A program made the translations under genes and the position numbers. DNA of 15,061 bases from Bryobacterales bacterium. GTDB taxonomy: Bacteria; Acidobacteriota; Terriglobia; Bryobacterales; Bryobacteraceae. Under the pieces are notes generated by a model. It was not told the origin of the DNA. It made no database searches and saw only the letters and a program-made list of their open reading frames with translations. The stretch spans positions 1-15,061 of the forward strand of contig PLRZ01000079.1 of NCBI GenBank assembly GCA_003164075.1, read 5' to 3'. Positions within the stretch are counted from its first letter, which is position 1. Each line of letters opens with the position of its first letter. This document shows, piece by piece, positions 6,109-15,008 of this stretch.

Positions 6109-8621
6109 GCCCGCAAACGTCGCCCTGCCCGTGCCAAAGCCTGGTTCAACCCCGGCCCATCTTCAACTCCCCGGAACAGACCAGCATTCTCTACCGGGTG
6201 GGCGATTTCGTCAGTTTTCGCGAGGCTCTGCTGCTCGCCGTTCCGGGCGAAACCGAACTGGTGAACTGGCGGCCGGGGGCGCAGGGCGACCTCGCCGTTC
6301 AGATGGTGGAGTGGTGGGCCTACCTGGCCGACATCCTGACGTTCTACAACGAGCGGATCGCCAACCAGGACTACCTGCTGACCGCCGACCTGCCGGAGAG
6401 CGTCCGCGGCCTCATCCGGATTCTGGGTTACCGGCCGCGCCCCGGCGTCGGCGCCACCGGGACGGTGGCCGCCACCATGAGCGGCATCAAACCGTTCACC
6501 CTGCCGCAGGGCTTTCCCCTTCAGAGCAAGGCCACGCCCGGCAAGCAGCCGCAGGTGTTCGAGCTCGCTCCCGCTACGTTGGTACAGCCGCCGGATGTCA
6601 TCGCGGCAGATCCCGCCACCGATGGTTCGCTCCTCGGCGCGGACGGTTCGAGCGTGCTGCTCCAGGGAGTGGTGACATCCGCCAAGACCGGAGACACCGT
6701 GATGCTGCTGCCCGCGGGATGGACCGGCGTGGATGGCAGCGGGAATCCGGACCTGAGCTATGCCGTCGCTACCGTTCAGAGCGTGGCCCCGGAAAAGGAT
6801 CCGCGAGGAAAGACCAACACCCGGATCACGCTCAACGCTCAGACCGCTCTTCCGGCGGCTGCTCTGGCGGCCAGTTACCGGCTGCTGCGGTCCGCGCAGT
6901 CGACAGTGGTTTGGCAGTATCCCGCGGCGCATGTCATCCAGCCCCGGCAGGCGGACATGGCGGCAATTACCCGCGCCATTCATGTCGGCGACCCGGTGCT
7001 GTTTGTGCTACCGGATACCAGTCCGAAGGACCAACTGGTGAGCGTCACCAGCTACGCGGAGGCCGTCTGGTACGCCAATCCTCCCGGCACCGACCCGACC
7101 CAGCCGCCCGGCTCGCCACCCGACATCTCGATTCCCATTCCGCATACGCGGCTCGGCTTTCAGCCTCCGCTGAAAGGGACCTCGGACACTTCTTCCGAGC
7201 GGGCGGGAACGCGCGTTTTGTATGGCTGGCAGGATGTGGGGAGCCTGATAGCAACTCCGGCCACCGCGCTCACGGGAACCCAACTCGACTTGCAATCGCC
7301 GCTTCCGGCGTCGCTCCTGCCGATGACGAATCAAGCCGTGCTGGTGAGCGACGGCAACGGCAATGGCGTGTCAGCGCAGGCCAGCGCCGACAACTCCGAT
7401 CCATCCACGGTGGGGCTATCGAACATTCTCGGCGCGCCCGCCAGCCTGGTGGCGCCATTCAGCGTGCTCTTCGATCTGCTCCAGGTGTCGCGGGGCAAGA
7501 GCGTGTCCAATGAGATCCTGGGCAGCGGCGACGCCACTATCACCGCGGGCCAGGAGTTCGCGCTGGCGAATTCTCCACTTACCTATCTGCCGGGAGCGAG
7601 TTCCACTTCGGGCACGGATTATCACAGCACGCTGCAGGTTTGGGTGGATGGCGTCGAGTGGCAGGAGGTCCCCAGTTTTTATGGCCAGTCGCCGAACGCT
7701 CGCGTGTTTGTCACACGCGAGGACGACCAGAATGTCACGCACGTCCAATTCGGCGACGGAGTCAACGGCGCGCGCCTGTCCTCCGGCGTGAACAACGTGG
7801 TTGCCAGTTACCGCTATGGCAGCGGCGCCCAATCGCCCGACGCCGGATCGCTTACCGTGATTCTGCAGCCTTGGCCCGGTCTGAAAGCGATCCTCAACCC
7901 GGTGGCCGCGGGCGGCGGCGCCGATCCGGACCCGCCGCAGAAAATCCGGACGCTGGCCCCGCAGTCCGTCCTCACGTTCGGCCGCGCCATCTCCGCCGAC
8001 GATTACGAAACCATCGCGGCCCAAGCGCCCGGAGTATCGCGCGCCCGCGCCTATTTCACGTGGGACGACGTGCAGCAGCGCAATATGGTGAAGGTATACG
8101 TGGGCGACGACGACAACGCGGTCGCCAACGCCAACCTCGCGCTGGCCGACGCCGACGATCCAAACCGGCCGCTCAACGTCATCCTGGCCACCTCCATCGC
8201 CATCACGGTGTCCTTCACGCTGGTGATCGATCCCACCTATATTCCCGGAAATGTCACGGCAGCCGTCACCACCGCCATCACAGATCCGGACGCGGGGCTG
8301 CTGGGCGCCAACGTGACCGGCATTGGCCAAAGCATTTATCAGAGCCAGGTGTTTGCGGCTTGCCTCGCCGTTCCGGGCGTACTTGCGGTGCACGACCTCA
8401 AAATTGCCAAGAAGGCGCAGTTCGTCTATTACCCCGTCATTTCCCGTTTCTTCCCGGAATATCGCCGCATCGGCCGCTTCCAGCAGACGGCCATCCAGGG
8501 CCCATCGCCCTCCGCGTCCTGCCAATGCGATTTCCGCTTCGACCCGGGCGAGGGGAACTTCTTTCAACTGGCGCCCGCCGATCTGACCATCAATCCGGAG
8601 GTGAGCCCCAATGCCGGCTGA
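6105..8621 (+). CDS. Baseplate J-like wedge protein, second copy
   Basis: This 838-residue protein is paralogous to its upstream neighbour. The helical segment has VGDFVSFREAL, then W, YLADILTFYNERIAN and RILGYRPRPG (about 31-110). A J domain at about 540-760 has VQFGDGVNG, AAGGGADPDPPQKIRTLAPQ and ISADDYETIAAQ. It lacks the first copy's beta-rich N-terminal domain and instead has a longer middle region (about 130-540) of probable beta sandwiches. CPC at 8-10 and CQC at 806-808 are possible metal or disulfide pairs near the two ends. AGGAGG at 6096-6101 precedes the ATG, which overlaps the preceding stop as ATGA. The same frame is open further upstream but within the preceding gene. It probably corresponds to the putative baseplate assembly protein families seen in phage-tail-like islands, acting as the second wedge arm. 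Confidence 0.88.
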   Translation: MSPQTSPCPCQSLVQPRPIFNSPEQTSILYRVGDFVSFREALLLAVPGETELVNWRPGAQGDLAVQMVEWWAYLADILTFYNERIANQDYLLTADLPESVRGLIRILGYRPRPGVGATGTVAATMSGIKPFTLPQGFPLQSKATPGKQPQVFELAPATLVQPPDVIAADPATDGSLLGADGSSVLLQGVVTSAKTGDTVMLLPAGWTGVDGSGNPDLSYAVATVQSVAPEKDPRGKTNTRITLNAQTALPAAALAASYRLLRSAQSTVVWQYPAAHVIQPRQADMAAITRAIHVGDPVLFVLPDTSPKDQLVSVTSYAEAVWYANPPGTDPTQPPGSPPDISIPIPHTRLGFQPPLKGTSDTSSERAGTRVLYGWQDVGSLIATPATALTGTQLDLQSPLPASLLPMTNQAVLVSDGNGNGVSAQASADNSDPSTVGLSNILGAPASLVAPFSVLFDLLQVSRGKSVSNEILGSGDATITAGQEFALANSPLTYLPGASSTSGTDYHSTLQVWVDGVEWQEVPSFYGQSPNARVFVTREDDQNVTHVQFGDGVNGARLSSGVNNVVASYRYGSGAQSPDAGSLTVILQPWPGLKAILNPVAAGGGADPDPPQKIRTLAPQSVLTFGRAISADDYETIAAQAPGVSRARAYFTWDDVQQRNMVKVYVGDDDNAVANANLALADADDPNRPLNVILATSIAITVSFTLVIDPTYIPGNVTAAVTTAITDPDAGLLGANVTGIGQSIYQSQVFAACLAVPGVLAVHDLKIAKKAQFVYYPVISRFFPEYRRIGRFQQTAIQGPSPSASCQCDFRFDPGEGNFFQLAPADLTINPEVSPNAG

Positions 8622-11163
8622 TCTCGATCATTACGGGATTTACTATGCCGACAAGCTATGGAACCTGCTGCCGGCGATCTACCGCGCGCTCGACTCGGAC
8701 CAGTTCAACAGCAACGGTCCGCTGCGTGAAATGGTCAACCGCATCGGCACGCAGGCGGCCGTTCTGCGCCGCAGCATCGACCGGCTGTGGGAAGACCAGT
8801 CCATCGAAAGCTGTGACGATTGGGTCATCGCCTACATCGGCGATCTGCTGGCTACCAACCTGGTGGCCAGTCTGGATGCCCGCGGCCAGCGGCTGGACGT
8901 GGCCAAGACCATCTACTACCGCCGGCGCAAGGGCACGCTCGCGGTGCTGGAAGAAATCGCGGCCGACATCACGGGTTGGGATGCCCGGGTGGTGGAATTC
9001 TTTCGCCGGTTGAGCCGCACGCGGCACAACCTCGACCCCGCGATTTCCAACCCGGCCGACGATGCCGCCGACAATTATCAACTTCAGCTTGCGGAGGGTC
9101 TGGTTGGCAGATGGACGAATACCGAAATCGGCGGATGGGCCGACCTGCGCAATGCGTATGGCGCTTCGCAGGCGCAATCGCCCTTCGCCATCGCCAACCC
9201 GCAACGGCCGCCTTCGGCATTCGACGAGTACTTCCACACGGCCGATTTCCGCGCCGGAAAGGGGCGCTCCGGTTGGTACAACATCGCCAACCTGGGCGTC
9301 TTCCTGTGGCGTCTGCGCAGCCTTGGCGTGAGCCAAACCACGCCCGTGCGGAACGGCAACTGTTACACCTTCGATCCGACCGGCCGCCAGGCGCCGCTGT
9401 TTGCAGTCTCTTCGCGGCCGCCGTACAGCGACGCCTGGGTCTCGCCGCAGGAAGGGCAACTGCCCACGCCCATTAGCACGCCGCTACTGAGCGCTTCGCT
9501 GACCGATCCGCAGGCGCCTCCTCTCTATTCGGCCATGGCGCCGGACGGCATCACTATCGAACCGAATTCCTTTGGCATCTTTACCAAGCCGGGCAGCTTT
9601 TTCGAGCTGGTGGACCCTTCTCTGATCACGACTTTTCCCCAGGCGGGCAGCGGCGGCGGCCAGGTGGCCATCCTGGCGGAGAGCGGGCGCTTCGCGGTGC
9701 TCAGCCCTCTCAACGGTCCCATTACGGTCGCGTACCACTACGGCTTCTCGAGCGAGATCGGCGCCGGACCCTATGACCGCCGGGTACTGGGCCAGGCGCC
9801 CAACCCTACGCCTGCGCCGGTGATGCCGGTGAATGGCGGCGGCAATGCGCTGGTTGGTGTTTCCCCCGGGACGGTGGGCACCATCAGCATCGACGATTCG
9901 CTGACCTACACTGCCGCGGACGACTTTCCCGGCATCCTGCAGTTGACCGTGCTGGCGCAGAACCCGGGCCGGCCGGTAATTCGTTTCGACCCGCCGCCGC
10001 CGGCCCGGGAATGGGCCTTCACCGGCCTGCCGGGCAGCAGCCTGGTTCTGGAAGGGCTATTTGTCAGCGGCCGCGATATCGTCCTGCGCGGCAGTTTCGA
10101 TACCGTCACCCTGACCTGCTGCACCTTCGATCCGGGGAATCCGGCGGAGCCGCAGCCGGGAACGGTCCCGCTTGCGGTGTTCGCGAAATCCATCGACGGC
10201 AGGGACCTGGTCCCCACCGTACTGTGGATCGAGGCGCAGATCCAAAATCTGATTGTGGACCGCTCGATCCTGGGTCCGGTCCGCACGCGCGCGGCCGGAG
10301 AAGTGGAGACGGCGACCATCACCAACAGCATTATCCAGGCGATTCCTACCTCGGCGCCGGGTCTGCTGTCGAGCGGGTCGATCAAAGACGCCCCGGGACT
10401 GGCCGCGATTCTGCGCGATGCCAGCGACCCGCTGTCTCTGTCCCTGCGCAATTCGCTTCCGTTGGCGACGCGCAATCTTCTACAGGCGTTCCAGGGTTTC
10501 TCGCCGGTTACGCCGGCGCTCCTGGCAGCGTTGTCGAGCGGTCTCAATGCCTTGCTGGCCCGGCCCGCGCTGATTTACGATCCGGCACTGTTCCCGGTCA
10601 CAGCCCTCAGTTCCTACTTGCGTCAGAGTGCGGCTCTGCACCTGCATGGCGCTCAGTTGCTGGCCTTGAACCGGCAGTTGCTGGAAGCCGCTTATCCAAC
10701 CGAGTTGGCCGATCTTACGCTGGCCTTCACCACCGGCCTGATCAATCTCAGCCGCTGCACATTGCTGGGTCCGGCCTATGTGCACCGCCTGGAGGCCAGC
10801 GAGTGCATTCTGGACGACGTGGTGACCGTGGAAAACAGCCAGGACGGCTGCATCCGTTTCAGCGCATGGGCCACCGGCAGCGCGGTGCCGCGGCAATACC
10901 AGAGCGTGCAGATCGCGCCGGGGGCGGGGCTTTTCAATTCCACCGTGTTCGGACAGCCGGCATACGCGCAGTTGCGCGATGGAGTGGACATCGCCATCGT
11001 ATCGGCGGCTTCCGGCGCTACGATTTCCGCCGGCGCGGCGGATGGCTCGGAGATGGGTGCTTTCGCCGGCGAGAAGAACCCGGTCAAAGAGCGCAGTATT
11101 CTGTTGAAGTACCAGGAATATATGCCATTGGGTCTGAATCCCATCCTGATTCATGTGACTTAG
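8611..11163 (+). CDS. Tail protein I/gp7-like wedge protein with long beta-helix-like C-terminus
   Basis: This is an 850-residue protein. Residues about 16-145 match the P2 protein I-like phage tail domain of eCIS-type islands: LWNLLPAIYRALDSD, LRRSIDRLWEDQSIE, WVIAYIGDLLATN and RRRKGTLAVLEEIAADITGWDARVVEFF. A middle domain (about 170-300) contains FHTADFRAGKGRSGWYNIANLGVFLWRLRS. From about 420 to 840 there are repeated short strands with buried Leu/Val and Cys (SLVLEGLFVSGRDIVLRGSFDTV, TLTCCTFD, LINLSRCTLLG, ASECILDDVV), typical of a right-handed beta-helix. An Ala/Leu-rich helical insertion sits around 590-710. The N-terminal part should anchor it in the wedge, with the beta-helix projecting outward. 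It overlaps the previous gene by 11 bases. No hydrolase active-site motif is recognised. Confidence 0.82.
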   Translation: MPADLDHYGIYYADKLWNLLPAIYRALDSDQFNSNGPLREMVNRIGTQAAVLRRSIDRLWEDQSIESCDDWVIAYIGDLLATNLVASLDARGQRLDVAKTIYYRRRKGTLAVLEEIAADITGWDARVVEFFRRLSRTRHNLDPAISNPADDAADNYQLQLAEGLVGRWTNTEIGGWADLRNAYGASQAQSPFAIANPQRPPSAFDEYFHTADFRAGKGRSGWYNIANLGVFLWRLRSLGVSQTTPVRNGNCYTFDPTGRQAPLFAVSSRPPYSDAWVSPQEGQLPTPISTPLLSASLTDPQAPPLYSAMAPDGITIEPNSFGIFTKPGSFFELVDPSLITTFPQAGSGGGQVAILAESGRFAVLSPLNGPITVAYHYGFSSEIGAGPYDRRVLGQAPNPTPAPVMPVNGGGNALVGVSPGTVGTISIDDSLTYTAADDFPGILQLTVLAQNPGRPVIRFDPPPPAREWAFTGLPGSSLVLEGLFVSGRDIVLRGSFDTVTLTCCTFDPGNPAEPQPGTVPLAVFAKSIDGRDLVPTVLWIEAQIQNLIVDRSILGPVRTRAAGEVETATITNSIIQAIPTSAPGLLSSGSIKDAPGLAAILRDASDPLSLSLRNSLPLATRNLLQAFQGFSPVTPALLAALSSGLNALLARPALIYDPALFPVTALSSYLRQSAALHLHGAQLLALNRQLLEAAYPTELADLTLAFTTGLINLSRCTLLGPAYVHRLEASECILDDVVTVENSQDGCIRFSAWATGSAVPRQYQSVQIAPGAGLFNSTVFGQPAYAQLRDGVDIAIVSAASGATISAGAADGSEMGAFAGEKNPVKERSILLKYQEYMPLGLNPILIHVT

Positions 11164-11196
11164 GCAACGCTATGACGAACTTACCAGGAGGAAGGC
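11164..11196 (+). promoter_or_regulatory. Shine-Dalgarno region before the DUF6519/beta-helix gene
   Basis: This is the longest gap in the operon, at 33 bases. It contains AGGAGG at 11186-11191, a near-ideal ribosome binding site for the ATG at 11197. No promoter-like pair is visible, so the gene is probably co-transcribed but independently initiated at translation. A 12-codon frame (ATG at 11172, stop at 11208-11210) spans this site and could at most act as a leader; it has no ribosome binding site of its own. Confidence 0.6.
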
Positions 11197-14100
11197 ATGG
11201 GCAGCGATAGAGCGCGGGTTTCTTACGATCCCAACCAGCAGTACCGTTCCGTGGTGATGCAGCAGGGGCGCGTCACTTTGGAAGCCGACTGGAACGAGGC
11301 GCAGCAGATCTCGAGCGAGGAACTGCGCAGCGAGACGCTCGACATTGTCGGACCTTGCGGCACGCCGGACGACGGCTACAAAGTGGTGCTGCAAAACCAG
11401 CCCACCCACCCTCCGTTCGATTTTTACATTGGCGGCGGAATCATGTACGTGGGCGGTCTGCGCGTGGAGTTGCCCGATCCGGTGCAGTACAGCAACCAGC
11501 CCGACTGGCTGGACTACGGTCCGGAGGACCCAGACTGGGTGGGTATCTCTACGCTGTTCCGGCACCGGCCCACGGATGAGTTCGTTTACCTGCTTCTGCG
11601 CGAGCAGGAAGTCTCGGCGGTGGAAGATCCCGATCTGAAAGACGTGGCGCTGGGCGGACCCGATACGGCGCAGCGCACGCGCCTGCTGCAGCGTTTCGTC
11701 CGGCTTAGCACCAATGGCGCGACGTGTGCCGCCGGCCTGCAATCGGCGCAGACGAAATGGCGCTCCGAGGGGCTTTGGTTCAATCCGGACGACATGCGCC
11801 TGAATTCCGGGAGCACCCTGCAGGTGAGCTTTTCCGGCCAGGCGCAGACGGACCCGTGCCAGCCGGTAGCGCAAGGCGGATATGTCGCGCCCGACAACCA
11901 GCTCATTCGCGTGCAGATTTCCGGCGTCGATCCACTCACCGGCAAGCCGAAGTTTCTCTGGGGATTCGACGACGCATCTTTTCTCTACCGCATCGATGTC
12001 GACCCGAATAACTCGCAGAACCTGATTTTCCAATCCGCACCGGTGGATGCCGGGCACCAGCCGGTTTCCGGCCAGGCGATCGAGATCCTTCGATCGGCCG
12101 CCGAACTGAAGAACGGCGGATTCGTGGCGGCACTCTCGGGCTCTGTAGTCACGCTGGATAAGAACTACCAGCCCGATTCGCAATCCGTCACGCTGCCCGC
12201 CGGGGTAACGCTGCCCCTCGATTACCTGACTGCGCAGATGTCTCCTCCGGCGCAGCTATTCCTGCGGGTGTGGCAACAGGAAGTGGTATTCACGCCGGGG
12301 ACCGTCATGTCGCTCGGGAACACGGGCGTGCAGGTCACGCTCGATGCGCCCAAGGGCACATCGTTTCACCTGAGCGATTATTGGCTTTTCGCGGTGCGTC
12401 CCGCCACCCCGCAAGCGGTCTATCCGGAACGGTATCAGCAGTCCCCCCAGTTGCCGGATGGTCCGCGCCTGTGGGCCTGCCCGCTGGGCGTGATCGGCTG
12501 GAACCAGGAGGTTGGCACGCTGGTCGCCGATTGCCGCAATCCATTCGACAACCTGGTAGACCTCTCCAAGAGGCAGGAGGGCTGCTGCACCATCACCGTC
12601 CGGCCGCAGGACCTCGCCACGACGAGTCTGCAACAGATCCTCGACCAGGCCGCGAGCCCCACCATGTTGGTCCAGGCGGCGAACCCCGGCGCGCCGGGGA
12701 ATAACATCTCCATCCAGGTTACAAACCTGCAACTGAATCAGACGCCGGCCACATTCGATCTGATTGTCAATGAAACCGATACTTATCTCGGGCTATCCAC
12801 GTCGAACCCGTCCACCAGCATCGAGACCGTGATCGGCGATGAGGAGGGTGGGCCCAATGACGGGCTGGCGCATGTGCTGGTGGGCTCCGTGCAGACTAAG
12901 CTCACGCCCCTGGACAACCAGACCGTGACCTTCAGCGGCGGCCAGGCGAATGCGAGCGCCCAGGCCAAGATCATGGACAGCACCAACCGGCAGGCGGTAT
13001 TCACCCTGCAGGCCAGAAATCCGGGCACCGACGGCAACATCACCAAGGCCACCATATCTAACGTCTCGGGGAATAACTTCGATCTGACCGTAACCTGGCA
13101 AAAGAAATCGACTGGCCTCACGCTGGCCAGCCTTCAGGCGGCGATCCAAGGCATGGGGTACTTGATTGTGGCGCAGTTCAACGCGTCCAATTCGCCCCCC
13201 GCGGAAGGCGTCACCTGGCTTAGCGGTGGCGCTGACGCCGAACCCGACACCGAGACGTCCGCTGCCACGGCGCAGGCCGCGGTTTTCGGCAATCCGGCAA
13301 CGATTTGCCTGCGGGCCGGCAGCTATCCGCTGCCCAAGCCGCTGGTTCTGGATTGGAGACACTCGAACCTCACCATCGAAGGCTGCGGCGGCGTTACCCT
13401 CTGGGCGCAGAACGCGGAAACAGCATTTGCGCTGGGAATGATTCACGTTGTGGGGACGAACAACCTGACTCTTCGCGGCTTGACCTTCTCGATGCCGCGC
13501 GTGAACCTGTACCAGGCCGGTCTGAATCTGGCGGGCCTCACTCAGGGTTCGCTCACGGCCATCGGCGACTCCACGCTCGTGAGTCTGGACAGCTCGATCG
13601 GACTTACGGTCCTGGATGTGAGCGGACTGACCGTGGCAGACTGCCAATTCCGCTTCCCGGCGCTGCAGCTCGATGAAGTACTGTTTGGCGTGGCGATCTT
13701 CGCCGGCGCCGATTGCTCGGACATGACGTTGCAGGGTAACCTGTTTGCCGGACCGGATGCCCTCAAAGCAGTGACGGTAAGCGGCACCGTGCCCGCCACG
13801 GCAATGACCGCCGGCTATATGCAAGCCGACAGCCTGCAGGCTCTCTCCCTCAATTCGGCCGGAGCCACTGCCGGCGGCACCCTGGTCCCCTCCACGCTGG
13901 ATAACCTCGCGCTCACCGGAAACAGCTTCGATAATCTCACATTTCCGGTCTATATTCTCACTGCCCTTGGCGCTGCGACGCTGCAGGGCAACGTGGTGAG
14001 ATCGTGCGTGAGTGGCTTCACCATACTGCCTCTGATCTCCTCGATAGCCGCGGCGAACCAGGCAGTCGCCAATGATATCCGGACCCAGATTCTACAGGAT

Positions 14101-14883
14101 CCGACGGCCCAGCGGATGGCCTCCATTGCCGTCGCATTCCCCCGTCCCGCATCCTTTGTGCCAACACGGCAGATCGTGCTGGGCCCGGCTGTGGCAGTGA
14201 GTTCGCCGCCCGCGCCAGGCGGACTGAAGCTTGCCCGCGTACGAACTTCGATCACGCGAGTTTCGCTGAACCTGGGTGTGGCTACGAATTTGACCGGGCT
14301 TACGAAGACGGCCGTGCTCCCGGTGGCGCCAGTTCTCGCTCCGGCGGGTCCGGCTGTCTTGAAAATCGCGACGCTCAGCCCGCTCACTCTTCGCGTAGCT
14401 GAAGTGATGTCGAGCCTCAGCGCCGAGAGCTCTATCTATGAATGGTTCCGACGGAATCTGGCCTTCAGCGTGAGCATGTCGAACAACGATATCGAAGCGA
14501 GTCTGCAGGGGGCGAACAGCCTGTGGGCCCTCACCATTTCGGATTTGGGCGCGGTCGGCCTGTCTCTGGGAGGGAGCCCCGCGCCCCTGAACACAACGGC
14601 GTTTGGAACCTTGACGCTCACGGGCAACAACTTCAGGAGCTCGGGCCTGCGGCCCATCGGCACCACGGTCTCACTCATGGTGGACTACTGCGCCGTAGCC
14701 GGAAATGTGATTCTGAACCAGTCGGGGGATGGTTCCAGTCTGGCGATCGTTGTCTTGAATGCGAATAAGGCGAACATCGCACGGGGCGCCATCACTGGAA
14801 ATGTTCTGCAGGGCGGGACCACTCTGCCGCCTCGCGTCCCGGGCTCGCTGCCGGACTGGACTACTTACAACTCCGTTATGTAG
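11197..14883 (+). CDS. Large DUF6519-type protein with right-handed beta-helix and inserted modules
   Basis: This 1228-residue protein opens with RARVSYDPNQQYRSVVMQQGRVTLEADWNEAQQI, the signature start of DUF6519 proteins found beside phage-tail-like baseplates (recalled family). The rest of the N-terminal half is beta-rich. A Cys-Cys start (GCCTITVRPQDL, about 462-473) and SLQQILDQA look like the beginning of a beta-helix domain. That domain resumes at about 699 with NPATICLRAGSYPL, SNLTIEGCGGVTLW, then LTLRGLTFS and other rungs to the C-terminus. Between them lie two copies of an NPG-GN module (NPGAPGNN at 496-503, NPGTDGNI at 608-615). A hydrophobic Ala/Val/Pro-rich stretch at about 946-1072 interrupts the rungs again. 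AGGAGG at 11186-11191 with 5-base spacing sets the start. It is likely an exposed baseplate or fibre component; receptor binding is an inference. Confidence 0.82.
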   Translation: MGSDRARVSYDPNQQYRSVVMQQGRVTLEADWNEAQQISSEELRSETLDIVGPCGTPDDGYKVVLQNQPTHPPFDFYIGGGIMYVGGLRVELPDPVQYSNQPDWLDYGPEDPDWVGISTLFRHRPTDEFVYLLLREQEVSAVEDPDLKDVALGGPDTAQRTRLLQRFVRLSTNGATCAAGLQSAQTKWRSEGLWFNPDDMRLNSGSTLQVSFSGQAQTDPCQPVAQGGYVAPDNQLIRVQISGVDPLTGKPKFLWGFDDASFLYRIDVDPNNSQNLIFQSAPVDAGHQPVSGQAIEILRSAAELKNGGFVAALSGSVVTLDKNYQPDSQSVTLPAGVTLPLDYLTAQMSPPAQLFLRVWQQEVVFTPGTVMSLGNTGVQVTLDAPKGTSFHLSDYWLFAVRPATPQAVYPERYQQSPQLPDGPRLWACPLGVIGWNQEVGTLVADCRNPFDNLVDLSKRQEGCCTITVRPQDLATTSLQQILDQAASPTMLVQAANPGAPGNNISIQVTNLQLNQTPATFDLIVNETDTYLGLSTSNPSTSIETVIGDEEGGPNDGLAHVLVGSVQTKLTPLDNQTVTFSGGQANASAQAKIMDSTNRQAVFTLQARNPGTDGNITKATISNVSGNNFDLTVTWQKKSTGLTLASLQAAIQGMGYLIVAQFNASNSPPAEGVTWLSGGADAEPDTETSAATAQAAVFGNPATICLRAGSYPLPKPLVLDWRHSNLTIEGCGGVTLWAQNAETAFALGMIHVVGTNNLTLRGLTFSMPRVNLYQAGLNLAGLTQGSLTAIGDSTLVSLDSSIGLTVLDVSGLTVADCQFRFPALQLDEVLFGVAIFAGADCSDMTLQGNLFAGPDALKAVTVSGTVPATAMTAGYMQADSLQALSLNSAGATAGGTLVPSTLDNLALTGNSFDNLTFPVYILTALGAATLQGNVVRSCVSGFTILPLISSIAAANQAVANDIRTQILQDPTAQRMASIAVAFPRPASFVPTRQIVLGPAVAVSSPPAPGGLKLARVRTSITRVSLNLGVATNLTGLTKTAVLPVAPVLAPAGPAVLKIATLSPLTLRVAEVMSSLSAESSIYEWFRRNLAFSVSMSNNDIEASLQGANSLWALTISDLGAVGLSLGGSPAPLNTTAFGTLTLTGNNFRSSGLRPIGTTVSLMVDYCAVAGNVILNQSGDGSSLAIVVLNANKANIARGAITGNVLQGGTTLPPRVPGSLPDWTTYNSVM

Positions 14884-14909
14884 CACGGCAAGTGCCTTGG
14901 TACTTGAAC

Positions 14910-14972
14910 GAGTCTCGAACTCCCGATGTCGCCCGGGATTTCGGGAGCCGGTCGAGAAGAGTCTCCGAACTC
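14910..14972 (+). repeat. Imperfect short direct repeat
   Basis: GAGTCTCGAACTC at 14910-14922 recurs as GAGTCTCCGAACTC at 14959-14972, identical apart from one inserted C. The centres are about 50 bases apart, flanking the CTCCCGA/TCGGGAG inverted repeat. Function is unknown; it could be debris of an intergenic repeat family. Confidence 0.55.
14920..14947 (+). terminator. Possible hairpin 37 bases after the last stop (weak terminator candidate)
   Basis: CTCCCGA at 14920-14926 is the exact reverse complement of TCGGGAG at 14941-14947, with a 14-base loop. No T-run follows, so it does not look like a standard intrinsic terminator. It may still stabilise the 3' end of the transcript. Confidence is low. 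Confidence 0.3.
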
Positions 14973-15008
14973 ATGAGGTCGTGGAATTGGGTTGAGCCGG
15001 GGGGTGGG

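Noticed and set aside
5846..7513. 555-residue + strand frame spanning the junction of the two J genes
   Set aside because: It overlaps both J genes in another frame and is Arg/Pro/Gly/Ser-rich with no domain pattern. The J frames carry clear motifs.
11172..11210. 12-codon open frame before the last gene
   Set aside because: It has no ribosome binding site of its own and merely spans the AGGAGG of the next gene. A leader role cannot be excluded but has no support.
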